Source: Brachybacterium muris
Lineage (GTDB): Bacteria; Actinomycetota; Actinomycetes; Actinomycetales; Dermabacteraceae
DNA: 64,000 nt
Assembly (NCBI RefSeq): GCF_016907455.1
Contig: NZ_JAFBCB010000001.1
Location: 2,852,001 to 2,916,000 of the forward strand
Direction of reading: 5' to 3'
Within the stretch, counting starts at the first letter, position 1; every line of letters begins with the position of its first letter. The notes beneath the pieces are model-generated. The model was not told the DNA's origin, searched no databases, and saw only the letters and a program-made list of their open reading frames with translations. Shown one piece after another: positions 1-9,100 of the stretch. Made by a program: the position numbers and the translations under genes.

Positions 1-510
1 GTCATCATGTGGTCGTTCCTGGCGACCCTGATGGTCCCCACCCAGGCGACGCTCATCCCGATGTTCGTGCTGATCTCGAACCTGGACGGCATCAACACCT
101 ACTGGGGTCTGATCGTGCCGACCCTGGCGAACTCGCAGGCCGTCTTCCTCATGCGCCAGTTCATCCGCGATCTGCCCGATGAGCTGTTCGAGGCGGCCCG
201 CGTGGACGGCGCTGGCGAGTGGACGGTGTTCCTGCGGATCGTGCTGCCCTCGACGAAGCCGATCCTCGCGACCCTCGGCATCTTCGTGTTCCTGTGGCAC
301 TGGAACGACTTCCTGTGGCCGCTGGTCATCGCGCAGAGCGACCGGATGAAGACTCTGACCGTAGGCCTGGCGGGACTGAACTCCGAGAGTGTCTCGACCT
401 CGAACCTGATGGCGGCCTCCGCCGTCAGCGTGGTCCCCTGCCTCGTGATCTTCTTCCTGCTCCAGCGCTACCTGGTCAACAGCATCACCATGAGCGGCAT
501 CAAGGGCTGA
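1..510 (+). CDS. Carbohydrate ABC transporter permease, MalG-type (5' end outside window)
   Basis: Inner-membrane subunit of a binding-protein-dependent sugar importer. The frame is open from base 1 (V-I-M-W-S-F...), so the gene starts upstream and only about the last 169 residues are present. The EAA loop that contacts the ATPase is clear (EAARVDGAGEWTVFLRIVLP), followed by hydrophobic segments and a C-terminus typical of MalG-like permeases (GIKG). The facing LacI-family gene 150 bp downstream suggests a sugar-inducible locus, although the substrate cannot be read from this fragment. Confidence 0.93.
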   Translation, partial: VIMWSFLATLMVPTQATLIPMFVLISNLDGINTYWGLIVPTLANSQAVFLMRQFIRDLPDELFEAARVDGAGEWTVFLRIVLPSTKPILATLGIFVFLWHWNDFLWPLVIAQSDRMKTLTVGLAGLNSESVSTSNLMAASAVSVVPCLVIFFLLQRYLVNSITMSGIKG

Positions 511-527
511 TCGTTCCTGGTGCGGCC

Positions 528-564
528 GCGCCCCGTCTCTCCGCTGCTGCGGGAGGCGGGGCGC
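528..564 (+). terminator. Hairpin after the ABC permease gene
   Basis: GCGCCCCG (528-535) pairs with CGGGGCGC (557-564), with a further inner CTCC/GGAG pairing. It lies 18 bp past the permease stop, between two convergent genes. There is no T-tract, as is common in high-GC actinobacteria. Terminator role is inferred from position. Confidence 0.55.
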
Positions 565-662
565 TGTCGGTCTGCGGGCGCCGGTGCGAGCTCGGGTGCG
601 AGGGGAACGGCCGACGGGTGGGTCAGAACCGCCGACGGGCCGGGCGGGCGCGAGCCCCCGTC

Positions 663-1679
663 TCAGGAGCGGGCGGGCCCGGTGGAACTGCGCACGACGA
701 GCCGAGGGTAGGTCTCTCGCACGCTGAGATCGCCATCGAGGCCCCGCAGCCCCAGCTGCATGGCGAGCCGCCCCATCTCCTCCAGGGGGAGGTGCATCGT
801 GGTCAGCGACGGCACCATGTCCGCGGCCGGACTGATGTCGTTAAAGCCGGTGACGGAGATCTGCCCGGGCACGTCCACCCCGGACTCCCGCAGGCGCGTG
901 AGCGCGCCGAAGGCCAGCTGATCGGCGCCGCAGGCGATCGCGGTGACCTCGGGATGCTGGGCCAGGACGCGGCCGGTCGCCTCGTAGCCACCGTCGCGGT
1001 TCGGCTCGGCGCCGCATTCGACGAGGCCGCCCCCGAAGACGTCGCGGAACCCCTCGACGCGGTCCGTGATCGTCAGCAGCCGCTCGGTGCCGGCGAGCAT
1101 CGCGACCCGGCGGTGGCCGAGATCGTGCAGGTGCTGCGCGAGCTGGCGGGCAGATTCGCGGTGGTCCATGAGTACCCGGGAGACGCCGAGCCTCTCGGAG
1201 ACGCGGTGGTGGCCGATGAGGACGCCGGAGTTGCCGCTGTCGACGAAGCCGCGCAGCTGCCTCTCGATGCCCTGGGTGTGCTGCTCGTCGGTGAGGCCGG
1301 AGGCCGCAACGATCATGATGTCAACGCGCTGGGCGCGGAAGCGGACGACGGTGTCCAGCTCCTTGCCGGGCTCACGGTACGTGTTCACCACGGCGACCAT
1401 GTAGCCGGCGCGATCGGCGACCTCATGGATGCCCCCCACCATCTGCGCGAAGAAGGAGTCGGAGACGTCTCCGACGATGACGCCGACGGTGCGGCTGCGT
1501 CCGGACAACAGGCCGCGGGCGTTGGCGTTAGGCACGTAGTCGAGCTCCTCGGCGGCGCGCAGCACGCGCTGACGCGTCTCCTCGGTCACGGGGTAGCGGC
1601 TGCCGGACAGGACGCGCGACGCCGTGGCCAGGGACACATTCGCCCGTTCGGCGATCTGCTTGAGGTTCACGGCGACCAT
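663..1679 (-). CDS. LacI-family transcriptional regulator
   Basis: A 338-residue DNA-binding repressor of the LacI/GalR family. The N-terminal helix-turn-helix is complete (LKQIAERANVSLATASRVLS, about residues 5-24), followed by the hinge region and a periplasmic-binding-protein-like sugar-sensing domain (TVGVIVGDVSDSFFAQMVGG). Length is usual for the family. It faces the sugar ABC permease gene tail to tail, so it most likely controls that transport operon. I saw no clear LacI operator palindrome in the 89-bp gap to the next divergent gene. Effector unknown. Confidence 0.93.
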   Translation of the reverse strand: MVAVNLKQIAERANVSLATASRVLSGSRYPVTEETRQRVLRAAEELDYVPNANARGLLSGRSRTVGVIVGDVSDSFFAQMVGGIHEVADRAGYMVAVVNTYREPGKELDTVVRFRAQRVDIMIVAASGLTDEQHTQGIERQLRGFVDSGNSGVLIGHHRVSERLGVSRVLMDHRESARQLAQHLHDLGHRRVAMLAGTERLLTITDRVEGFRDVFGGGLVECGAEPNRDGGYEATGRVLAQHPEVTAIACGADQLAFGALTRLRESGVDVPGQISVTGFNDISPAADMVPSLTTMHLPLEEMGRLAMQLGLRGLDGDLSVRETYPRLVVRSSTGPARS

Positions 1680-1768
1680 GACGGAAGCCTACCGAGGCCT
1701 GCTTCGATGTTCCGGGCCTTCACGAGGTTGTGGACCACAGTCGGGCGCGCACCTGATGGAATGGTCCC

Positions 1769-2167
1769 ATGCGCTTCCTAGGACAACTCATCGTCACAGC
1801 CCTCGCCCTGTGGGTGACCGCGCTGATCCTGCCGGGCATGCACCTGGGCGACGACAGCGCCCCGCTGCTCACCCAGGTGCTCACCATCGGCGCGATCGCC
1901 CTGATCCTCGCCCTGGTGACCACGATCGTGCGGCCCATCCTCTCGCTTCTGGCCCTGCCGATCACCTGCCTCACCCTGGGCCTGTTCCAGCTCGTCATCA
2001 ACACCCTGATGCTGCTGCTGACCAGCTGGATCTCGGCTCAGTTCGGGCTGACCCTGCAGTTCGACTCCTTCTGGTGGGCGCTGCTGGCCGGCATCGTGAT
2101 CGGCGTGCTCTCGGCGATCGTGGAGGCCGTGACCGGACTGGGTGACGGCGAGCGCCGCGAGGCCTGA
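1769..2167 (+). CDS. Phage holin family / PF04020-like small membrane protein
   Basis: A 132-residue protein with four hydrophobic segments (about residues 5-22, 35-55, 60-80, 95-120). The pattern and motif TIVRPILSLLALPITCLTLG match the 'phage holin family' (YvlD-like) membrane proteins. Despite the family name these are common chromosomal proteins with no proven lysis role. It is transcribed divergently from the LacI gene. No function can be assigned beyond membrane location. Confidence 0.8.
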   Translation: MRFLGQLIVTALALWVTALILPGMHLGDDSAPLLTQVLTIGAIALILALVTTIVRPILSLLALPITCLTLGLFQLVINTLMLLLTSWISAQFGLTLQFDSFWWALLAGIVIGVLSAIVEAVTGLGDGERREA

Positions 2168-2245
2168 GCAGCGAGCCGGGTCCTGTCGCTCGGGGGTGCG
2201 GACCTCCCGACCGGCCGGGCCCGAGGTGATGGGACAATGGTCCTC

Positions 2246-3670
2246 ATGGCCCACTCCTTCGCCGACATCACTCCGCCGATCGCGCTGACCCCGCTGGACG
2301 GGCGCTACCGCGCACAGGCCGCGCCCCTGGTCGATCACCTTTCCGAGGCGGCCCTGAACCGCTCCCGCCTGGTGGTGGAGACCGAGTGGATGATCCACCT
2401 GCTCGACGCCGGCGCGATCCCCGGCCTGCGCACCCTCACCGAGGACGAGATCGCGCTGCTGCGCGCCATCCCTGAGGACTTCGGCGCCGAGGGCATCGCC
2501 GAGCACGCCGAGATCGAGCGCGAGACGGTGCACGACGTCAAGGCGATCGAGTACTACATCAAGCGCCGCCTGACCGGAACCTCCCTGGAGCCCCTTGCGG
2601 AGGTGGTGCACATCTACTGCACCAGCGAGGACGTCAACAACCTCTCCTACGCCCTGATGGTCAAGGGCGCCATCGAGCAGGTGTGGTTGCCGGCGCTGCG
2701 CGAGGTGATCGATGACCTCACCGCCCTGGCCCGCGAGACCGCCCAGGTGCCGATGCTCTCGCGCACCCACGGCCAGCCCGCGACCCCCACCACCCTGGGC
2801 AAGGAGATGGCGGTGTTCGCCCACCGCCTGGCGCGGCAGGTGCGCCGCATCGAGGCCGATGAGTACCTGGGCAAGATCAACGGCGCCACCGGCACCTACG
2901 CCGCCCACGCGATCTCGGTGCCGGGCACGGACTGGGAGCAGGTGTCCCGGACCTTCGTGGAGCATCTGGGGCTCACCTGGAACCCGCTGACCACGCAGAT
3001 CGAGTCCCACGACTGGCAGGCTGAGCTGTATGCGGACGTGGCCCGTGCCGGCCGGATCCTGCACAACCTGGCCACCGACATCTGGACCTACATCTCGCTG
3101 GGCTACTTCCGCCAGCGGCTCTCGGCCCAGGGCGGCACCGGGTCCTCGACGATGCCGCACAAGGTGAACCCGATCCGCTTCGAGAACGCGGAGGCGAACC
3201 TGGAGATCTCCGGGGCTCTGCTGGACTCCCTCGCGCAGACCCTGGTCACCTCGCGCCTGCAGCGCGACCTCACCGACTCCACCACCCAGCGCAACATCGG
3301 GCCGGCGCTGGGCCATTCGCTGCTTGCGATCTCCAACCTGCGCCGCGGCCTGGCAGGCCTGGACGTGGACGCCGAGGCGATGGCCGCGGACCTCGAGGGC
3401 AACTGGGAGGTCCTCGGCGAGGCCGTGCAGTCGGTGATGCGCACCCTCGGTGTGCAGGGCACGGGCGGCATGGACAGCCCCTACGAGCGGCTGAAGGAGC
3501 TCACCCGCGGGCAGCGGGTGGACGGTGCCGCGATGCGGGAGTTCATCGAGGGTCTGGGGCTGCCGGAGGCGGAGCGGGAGCGGCTGCTGGCGCTGACCCC
3601 GCACAGCTACGTGGGCTACGCGGCCCGCCTGGTGGACCACCTAGATCCGTCCGGCGGGAAGGACAGCTGA
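2246..3670 (+). CDS. purB: Adenylosuccinate lyase
   Basis: Catalyses two fumarate-releasing steps of purine synthesis (SAICAR to AICAR, and adenylosuccinate to AMP). It belongs to the fumarase/aspartase superfamily; the signature loop GSSTMPHKVNPIRFENAEAN starts near residue 299 and carries the catalytic serine. The opening LTPLDGRY matches the longer E. coli-type PurB. Two in-frame ATGs exist (2237 and 2246); 2246 (MAHSFADI) fits the family N-terminus better, giving 474 residues. The stop overlaps the ATG of the CsoR-like gene by one base. Confidence 0.96.
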   Translation: MAHSFADITPPIALTPLDGRYRAQAAPLVDHLSEAALNRSRLVVETEWMIHLLDAGAIPGLRTLTEDEIALLRAIPEDFGAEGIAEHAEIERETVHDVKAIEYYIKRRLTGTSLEPLAEVVHIYCTSEDVNNLSYALMVKGAIEQVWLPALREVIDDLTALARETAQVPMLSRTHGQPATPTTLGKEMAVFAHRLARQVRRIEADEYLGKINGATGTYAAHAISVPGTDWEQVSRTFVEHLGLTWNPLTTQIESHDWQAELYADVARAGRILHNLATDIWTYISLGYFRQRLSAQGGTGSSTMPHKVNPIRFENAEANLEISGALLDSLAQTLVTSRLQRDLTDSTTQRNIGPALGHSLLAISNLRRGLAGLDVDAEAMAADLEGNWEVLGEAVQSVMRTLGVQGTGGMDSPYERLKELTRGQRVDGAAMREFIEGLGLPEAERERLLALTPHSYVGYAARLVDHLDPSGGKDS

Positions 3671-4095
3671 TGAACGACGACGTCCAGGCCGTGGATCCCG
3701 TCGAGCCCGCCGGCCCGTCCGGTCCGGTGGCTCCTGCCGGGGCCCCCGGCGCCGCCGGGTGCTGCGGTGGTGGCTCGGACCATGCTCCCGAGTCCGACCA
3801 CGGCCGGCACGGCGACCCCGGCTACCACGGCTCCAAGACCGCGTACATGCGTCGGCTGAAGCTGATCGAGGGCCAGGTGCGCGGCCTGCACCGCATGGTG
3901 GAGGACGACACCTACTGCATCGACGTGCTCACCCAGGTCTCCGCCGTCACCAAGGCCCTGCAGTCCGTCGCGGTGGGCCTGGTGGACGACCATGTGCACC
4001 ACTGCGTGCACGCCGCCGCGCAGTCCGGGGACTCCGCGGAGCTGGACCGCAAGATGGAGGAGATCATGTCGGCCGTGAAGCGGCTGATGAAGTGA
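3670..4095 (+). CDS. CsoR/RcnR-family metal-sensing repressor
   Basis: A 141-residue protein whose C-terminal 90 residues form the all-helical CsoR (DUF156) fold: YMRRLKLIEGQVRGLHRMV, then the Cys-His-Cys copper-type ligands in TYCIDVLTQ, DDHVHHCVHAA. The first 45 residues are a Pro/Gly/Ala-rich extension with a CCGGG and several His, which may add metal ligands. Starts within the purB stop (TGATG) and its own stop overlaps the GTG of the glycosylase, so the three genes look co-translated. No copper exporter is adjacent, which is unusual for a CsoR. Confidence 0.88.
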   Translation: MNDDVQAVDPVEPAGPSGPVAPAGAPGAAGCCGGGSDHAPESDHGRHGDPGYHGSKTAYMRRLKLIEGQVRGLHRMVEDDTYCIDVLTQVSAVTKALQSVAVGLVDDHVHHCVHAAAQSGDSAELDRKMEEIMSAVKRLMK

Positions 4096-4793
4096 CGGAT
4101 CCCGTCACCGGACCGTTCGCCGCACGGCCCCTCCCCCGCGCCTTCTTCGACCGTCCCGTGCTGAACCTGGCTCCGCTGCTGCTGGGCTGCGTGCTGGTGG
4201 GCCGCGGGGTCGGGCTGCGGATCACCGAGGTGGAGGCCTATGTGGGCTCGCAGGACCCCGGCTCCCACGCCTACCGCGGGCGCTCCGCCCGCAACGCCAC
4301 CATGTTCGGGCCGCCCGGGCACCTGTACGTGTACCGGCACATGGGCCTGCACTCGTGCATGAACATCGTGGCCGACGCCGAGGGGACCGCCACCGGGTGC
4401 CTGATCCGCGCCGGTGAGATCGTCGCCGGCCGTGACCTGGCCTTCGAGCGCCGGCGCGCGGCCGGGGTGTGCCGCAGGGAGCGGGACCTCGCGCGGGGGC
4501 CGGGTCGCGCCACCGTGGCCTGCGGGGTGAGCTTCGCCGACGACGGCCTGGACCTGTGTACCCCGGTCGATGATCCGGCCATCGACGGGTTCCACCTGAT
4601 CGGCCGCCTCGATCCCCGAGACCTGACAGGCGGCGAGAGTGCGGGCACCGCGCCGCTGCTGCCGCATCCGCGCCTGGCCGTCGGCCCCCGTATCGGCCTG
4701 CGCGAGGAGGCCTCCCATCCCGAGCTGTTCCCCTGGCGGTACCGCATCGCCGGCGACCCGACCGTCTCCGGGCCCGGTGCCCTGAACCGCTGA
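4092..4793 (+). CDS. DNA-3-methyladenine glycosylase (AAG/MPG family)
   Basis: Base-excision repair enzyme that removes alkylated purines. The 233-residue frame from GTG 4092 (GTGA overlap with the upstream stop) carries the family core: ITEVEAYVGSQDPGSHAYRG with the catalytic Glu, ATMFGPPGHLYVYRHMGLHS, CMNIVADAEG, and the C-terminal GPRIGL. The start is set by the overlap and by length (family about 190-240). An in-frame extension upstream to 3759 overlaps csoR and is a shadow. Confidence 0.93.
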   Translation: MTDPVTGPFAARPLPRAFFDRPVLNLAPLLLGCVLVGRGVGLRITEVEAYVGSQDPGSHAYRGRSARNATMFGPPGHLYVYRHMGLHSCMNIVADAEGTATGCLIRAGEIVAGRDLAFERRRAAGVCRRERDLARGPGRATVACGVSFADDGLDLCTPVDDPAIDGFHLIGRLDPRDLTGGESAGTAPLLPHPRLAVGPRIGLREEASHPELFPWRYRIAGDPTVSGPGALNR

Positions 4794-5006
4794 GATCTCG
4801 ACATCGGGCGACCTTCAGGGCCTGCCGCCCCGGCCCGCTCGAGGGCCCACCTCCCTGTCCCGTCGGGGCCGGGACGAAAGCCGCTGTGCCTGATCATGGG
4901 CGGTCTACGCTGAGCGCACGGCGCAAGGACGCGCTGTGCGGGCCCGGCCTGGCCGGCCCGTTCCGTGGCTCCCCGGCCGGGAGCAGTGGACCGAAGGGCG
5001 CCGACG

Positions 5007-7709
5007 ATGACGACCTATGTGCAGATGTTCCAGCAGGGCAGCAAGGAGCAGAAGGACCTGCTGGGAGGGAAGGGCGCGAACCTCGCCGAGATGGTGCGCC
5101 TGGGCCTACCGGTGCCGCCCGGATTCACCATCACCACCGAGGCCTGCCGCTGGTACATGACCCACGGCTCCGCACCTCAGGAGCTCACCGCACAGGTCGA
5201 CGAGGCGATGGCGCGCGTGGAGCGTGAGCTGGGCCGCCGCCTGGGTGATGTGGAGGACCCGCTGCTGGTGGCCGTGCGCTCCGGATCGAAGATGTCGATG
5301 CCCGGGATGATGGAGACCGTCCTGAACGTGGGCCTGAACGACGAGACCGTGCAGGGCCTGGCCCGTAAGTCCGGATCGCCGCGGTTCGCGATGGACTCCT
5401 ACCGCCGTCTGCTGCAGATGTACGGCCGCACCGTGCTGGACGTGGACGCGGCCCTGTTCGAGGACGTGCTCGAGGAGGCGAAGAAGGAGCGCGGGGTCAG
5501 CAGCGATGTGGAGCTGACAGCGGAGGACCTCGCGGGCGTCGTCGGCCGCTTCCAGCAGATCATCCTCGAGCAGACGGGCTCGCCCTTCCCGCAGGACCCC
5601 CGCGAGCAGCTGCGCGCCTCGATCATCGCGGTGTTCGAGTCGTGGAACGCGCCGCGCGCGGTCGTGTACCGCAACACCGAGCGGATCCCGCACGACCTGG
5701 GCACCGCGGTGAACGTGTGCTCGATGGTGTTCGGGAACCTCGATGACGACTCGGCCTCGGGGGTGGCCTTCACCCGCGACCCCGCCACCGGTGCCGTCGG
5801 TGCCTACGGCGATTTCCTGGTCAACGCGCAGGGCGAGGACGTGGTGGCCGGCATCCGCAACACCCGTTCGCTGCCGGAGCTGGAGCAGCTGATGCCTGCG
5901 GTGTACGCGGAGCTGATGGACATCATGCACCGCCTGGAGGTGCACTACCGCGACCTGTGCGACGTGGAGTTCACGGTGGAGTCCGGCAGACTGTGGATGC
6001 TGCAGACCCGGGTGGGCAAGCGCACCGCCGAGGCGGCGTTCCGCATCGCAACCACTCTGGTGGACGAAGGCGTGATCGACGAGCGCGAGGCCCTCACCCG
6101 CGTCACGGGCGCCCAGCTCACGCGCCTGATGTTCCCCCGCTTCGCCACTGACGCGCCCCGGGAGGCGATCGCCCGCGGCATGGATGCCTCCCCCGGCGCG
6201 GCCGTGGGTCGTATCGCCTTCACCACCGACGAGGTGCTGCGCCTGCAGCGCGACGGCGCCAGCGCCATCCTGGTGCGCCGTGAGACCAACCCCGACGACC
6301 TCGAGGGCATGATCGCCTCGGCCGGGATCCTCACCTCCCGCGGCGGCCGCACCTCCCACGCCGCGGTCGTCGCCCGGGGCCTGGGCCGCATCGCCGTGTG
6401 CGGGGTGGAGGCCTTCGACGTGGACGAGAACGCAGGTGAGATCCGCGTCGGCGATGAAGTGGTGGCCCGCGCCGGGGACATCCTCTCGATCGACGGCTCC
6501 ACCGGTGAGGTGTTCGCCGGCGCCGTCCCCGTCGAGCCCAGCGCCGTCGTGCAGTCCCTCACCGGGGAGATCGACCCAAACGTGGCCGAGGCCGACGAGC
6601 TGGTGGCCTCCGTGCACCGCCTGCTGGAGGTCGCCGATAGGGCGCGCCGGATGCGGGTGCGGGCCAACGCCGACACCCCGGAGGACGCTGCCCGCGCCCG
6701 GGCCCTCGGCGCGGAGGGCATCGGCCTGGTGCGCACCGAGCACATGTTCCTCGGCGACCGACGTCACCTGGTGGAGGACCTGGTGCTGGCTGCGGACGAG
6801 TTCGAGCGCGGTCAGGTGCTGGACTCCCTGCTGCCGATGCAGCACGAGGACTTCGTGGGCATCCTGCGGGCGATGGACGGCCGTTCGGTGACGGTGCGCC
6901 TGCTGGACCCGCCGCTGCACGAGTTCCTGCCGGACCTCACCGAGCTGTCGGTGAAGCTGGCCCGCCAGGAGGCCCAGGGCGTGGAGCGCGATGCGCACGA
7001 GGAGAAGGTGCTGGCCGCCGTGCGCCGCCTGCACGAGCAGAACCCGATGCTGGGGTTGCGCGGTGTGCGCCTGGCACTGACCATCCCCGGGCTGTACGGG
7101 ATGCAGACCCGCGCGATCCTCGAGGCCGCGGCACAGCTGCGCTCCGAGGGCCTGGACCCTCGGGTGGAGATCATGATCCCCCTGGTCAGCTCGGTGCGCG
7201 AGCTGCGGGAGATCATGCCGGAGGTGACTGCGGTGCGCGATGCCGTCTGCAGGGAGACCGGGATGGACCTGGCCACCTCCATCGGCACCATGATCGAGCT
7301 GCCCCGGGCGGCGCTGCGGGCCGACGAGATCGCGCAGGAGGCGGACTTCTTCTCCTTCGGCACCAACGACCTCACCCAGACCACCTGGGGCTTCTCCCGC
7401 GACGATGTGGAGGCGGGGTTCTTCTTCACCTACCGCGACCGCGGCATCCTGCTGTCCAGCCCCTTCGAGACCCTGGACCAGTTCGGGGTCGGCGAGCTGG
7501 TGCGGATCGGTGCCGAACGGGGCCGCTCCACCAAGCCCGACCTGAAGCTCGGGATCTGCGGCGAGCACGGCGGTGATCCCGCCTCGATCGCGTTCTTCCA
7601 CCACGTGGGCCTGGACTACGTCTCCTGCTCCCCGTTCCGGGTGCCGGTGGCGCGCCTGGAGGCCGGGCGTGCGGCACTGCTGGAGGCGGAGTTCACCCCG
7701 CAGCACTGA
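5007..7709 (+). CDS. ppdK: Pyruvate, phosphate dikinase
   Basis: Interconverts pyruvate + ATP + Pi with PEP + AMP + PPi. 900 residues from ATG 5007 (MTTYVQMFQQGSKEQKDLLG), with an N-terminal ATP-grasp domain (GGKGANLAEM, GSKMSMPGMMETVLN), the phospho-histidine domain with GGRTSHAAVV (His near residue 451), and the C-terminal PEP-binding barrel (SFGTNDLTQTTWGFSRDD, then GICGEHGGDP with the active Cys near 851). An upstream in-frame ATG (4965) would add 14 unconserved residues; the family N-terminus supports 5007. Preceded by a 213-bp gap with no other gene. Confidence 0.96.
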   Translation: MTTYVQMFQQGSKEQKDLLGGKGANLAEMVRLGLPVPPGFTITTEACRWYMTHGSAPQELTAQVDEAMARVERELGRRLGDVEDPLLVAVRSGSKMSMPGMMETVLNVGLNDETVQGLARKSGSPRFAMDSYRRLLQMYGRTVLDVDAALFEDVLEEAKKERGVSSDVELTAEDLAGVVGRFQQIILEQTGSPFPQDPREQLRASIIAVFESWNAPRAVVYRNTERIPHDLGTAVNVCSMVFGNLDDDSASGVAFTRDPATGAVGAYGDFLVNAQGEDVVAGIRNTRSLPELEQLMPAVYAELMDIMHRLEVHYRDLCDVEFTVESGRLWMLQTRVGKRTAEAAFRIATTLVDEGVIDEREALTRVTGAQLTRLMFPRFATDAPREAIARGMDASPGAAVGRIAFTTDEVLRLQRDGASAILVRRETNPDDLEGMIASAGILTSRGGRTSHAAVVARGLGRIAVCGVEAFDVDENAGEIRVGDEVVARAGDILSIDGSTGEVFAGAVPVEPSAVVQSLTGEIDPNVAEADELVASVHRLLEVADRARRMRVRANADTPEDAARARALGAEGIGLVRTEHMFLGDRRHLVEDLVLAADEFERGQVLDSLLPMQHEDFVGILRAMDGRSVTVRLLDPPLHEFLPDLTELSVKLARQEAQGVERDAHEEKVLAAVRRLHEQNPMLGLRGVRLALTIPGLYGMQTRAILEAAAQLRSEGLDPRVEIMIPLVSSVRELREIMPEVTAVRDAVCRETGMDLATSIGTMIELPRAALRADEIAQEADFFSFGTNDLTQTTWGFSRDDVEAGFFFTYRDRGILLSSPFETLDQFGVGELVRIGAERGRSTKPDLKLGICGEHGGDPASIAFFHHVGLDYVSCSPFRVPVARLEAGRAALLEAEFTPQH

Positions 7710-7736
7710 GGCGCCGGGGGTCCCTGTCCCCGCCGG

Positions 7737-7802
7737 CCAGCACAGCCCCGGTCGCCCGCCAGCACAGCCCCGGTCGCCCGCCAGCACAGCCCCGGTCGCC
7801 CC
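7737..7802. repeat. Three tandem 22-bp repeats after ppdK
   Basis: The unit begins CCAGCACAGCCCCGGTCGCC and is repeated at 7737, 7759 and 7781; the third copy differs at its last position. It lies 27 bp past the ppdK stop, in the gap between ppdK and the convergent SDR gene. No clear hairpin within a unit. Possibly a variable-number tandem repeat. Confidence 0.85.
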
Positions 7803-7906
7803 ACCCCCGACCCCGGGACCCCCAACTTCTGGGCTCAGTTCGGCGGATCTGAACCCGCGACGATGCTGAGGTCACACACGGCGCCCATTTGTAGGGGCAG
7901 CATGGC

Positions 7907-8692
7907 TCAGCGGGGTCGCACCGAGAGGGAGTCGATGGCGGCGTCGGCCGGCAGGCGCAGGGCAAGACCCACGGTGGCGGCGACGGTCTCGGGCCGCATG
8001 TAGTCCTCCTCCTGGTAGTCGCCGCCCTCGTAGGAGCGCAGTTCGCGCTGCATGTCGGTGGCGGTGCGGCCGGGGTGCACGGAGCTGACCCGTACGCCGT
8101 GCTCCTTCTCCTCGGCGCGCAGGGCGTCGGTGAGGGCCCGCAGGGCGAACTTGGAGGCGCTGTAGGCGCCACCGCCCGCACCGGAGGTATACCCGGAGCC
8201 GGAGTTGATGGTGACCACGGTGCCGCGGGCTGCGCGCAGGGCAGGAAGCAGCAGCCGGGTGAGCTCGGCGACGGCGGTGACGTTCAGCGCGAAGGAGCGG
8301 TTCCAGTCCTCGGCGGTGAGCTCCTCCACGGAGCCGCTGACCAGGATGCCGGCGGAGTGCACCACCCCGGCCAGGCGGCCCGGGGTGTCGCCGTCGGCCG
8401 CGGCGCCGCCACCGTCGGCCGGGGCGCCACCGTCGGGACCGTCGGCAGGGTCGCTGCTCAAACCGAGCGCGGTCACGGCGTCGGCGAGCGAGGCGGGGTC
8501 GGCGAGATCGGCCACGAAGGGCTGAGCCGAGGGCAGCTCGGCGGCCAGTGCGTCGAGGGCCTCGCGGTCCCTCCCGCCCAGGATCAGGTGATGGTCGCGT
8601 CCGAGCTCGTGGGCAATGGCGCGGCCGATGCCGCGGGAGGCACCGGTGATCAGCACGGCGGGACGGTTCTCGGGGTTCGTGGTGGGAGCCAT
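7907..8692 (-). CDS. SDR-family NAD(P)-dependent oxidoreductase
   Basis: Classical short-chain dehydrogenase, 261 residues. The cofactor loop is TGASRGIGRAIA near residue 15, the catalytic pair is YSASK, and the Ser lies in TINSGSGYTS. A low-complexity Asp/Gly/Ala insert (DPADGPDGGAPADGGGAAAD, about residues 80-100) is unusual and lies where the family normally has a short loop. Substrate unknown. Its gene diverges from the broken membrane-protein gene at 8.8 kb. Confidence 0.92.
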   Translation of the reverse strand: MAPTTNPENRPAVLITGASRGIGRAIAHELGRDHHLILGGRDREALDALAAELPSAQPFVADLADPASLADAVTALGLSSDPADGPDGGAPADGGGAAADGDTPGRLAGVVHSAGILVSGSVEELTAEDWNRSFALNVTAVAELTRLLLPALRAARGTVVTINSGSGYTSGAGGGAYSASKFALRALTDALRAEEKEHGVRVSSVHPGRTATDMQRELRSYEGGDYQEEDYMRPETVAATVGLALRLPADAAIDSLSVRPR

Positions 8693-9100
8693 GCCTCGAG
8701 TGTGGCACGGGGATCCCCCGCGGGGTCAGACCACGGGTGGACAGCCGGGGCCGCGAATCATACCGAGCAGTAGCGATAGTGGGGGCAGGGTGGGCGAGCT
8801 ACCCGGAGCAGCTCCAGGCCAGCACCCCGTTCACCCATGTGATCAACGCCTTCCTGCACTGCGGTGCGCACTCCGGTGGGAGCCTGGAGACCCTGGGCTC
8901 CGGCGGTCTGGCCGCCACCGTGGTGGGCCTGTGCTTGCTGGTCACGGGCCGCCTGCGCACGGTGCGACGCCTGCTGGCCCCGCTCGCTGAGTATTCGTAG
9001 TCGTGGGAGCCACCGAATCTTGCTCTTGGGGACCGCCGATCGTGCCGACGGGGGCCAGTAGCCGCCGCGGTGGGGACCACTGGCTCCCGCCGGCATCGGG

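Noticed and set aside
1769-2167. Prophage, suggested by the 'holin family' protein
   Set aside because: No integrase, capsid, tail or lysin genes nearby; this family is widespread as ordinary chromosomal membrane proteins.
1778-3640. Long minus-strand frame opposite purB
   Set aside because: Shadow of purB: His/Gln/Arg/Gly-rich, no domains, and the plus-strand gene is certain. The same applies to the long antisense frames under ppdK, mshD, clpB, dnaK and the helicase.
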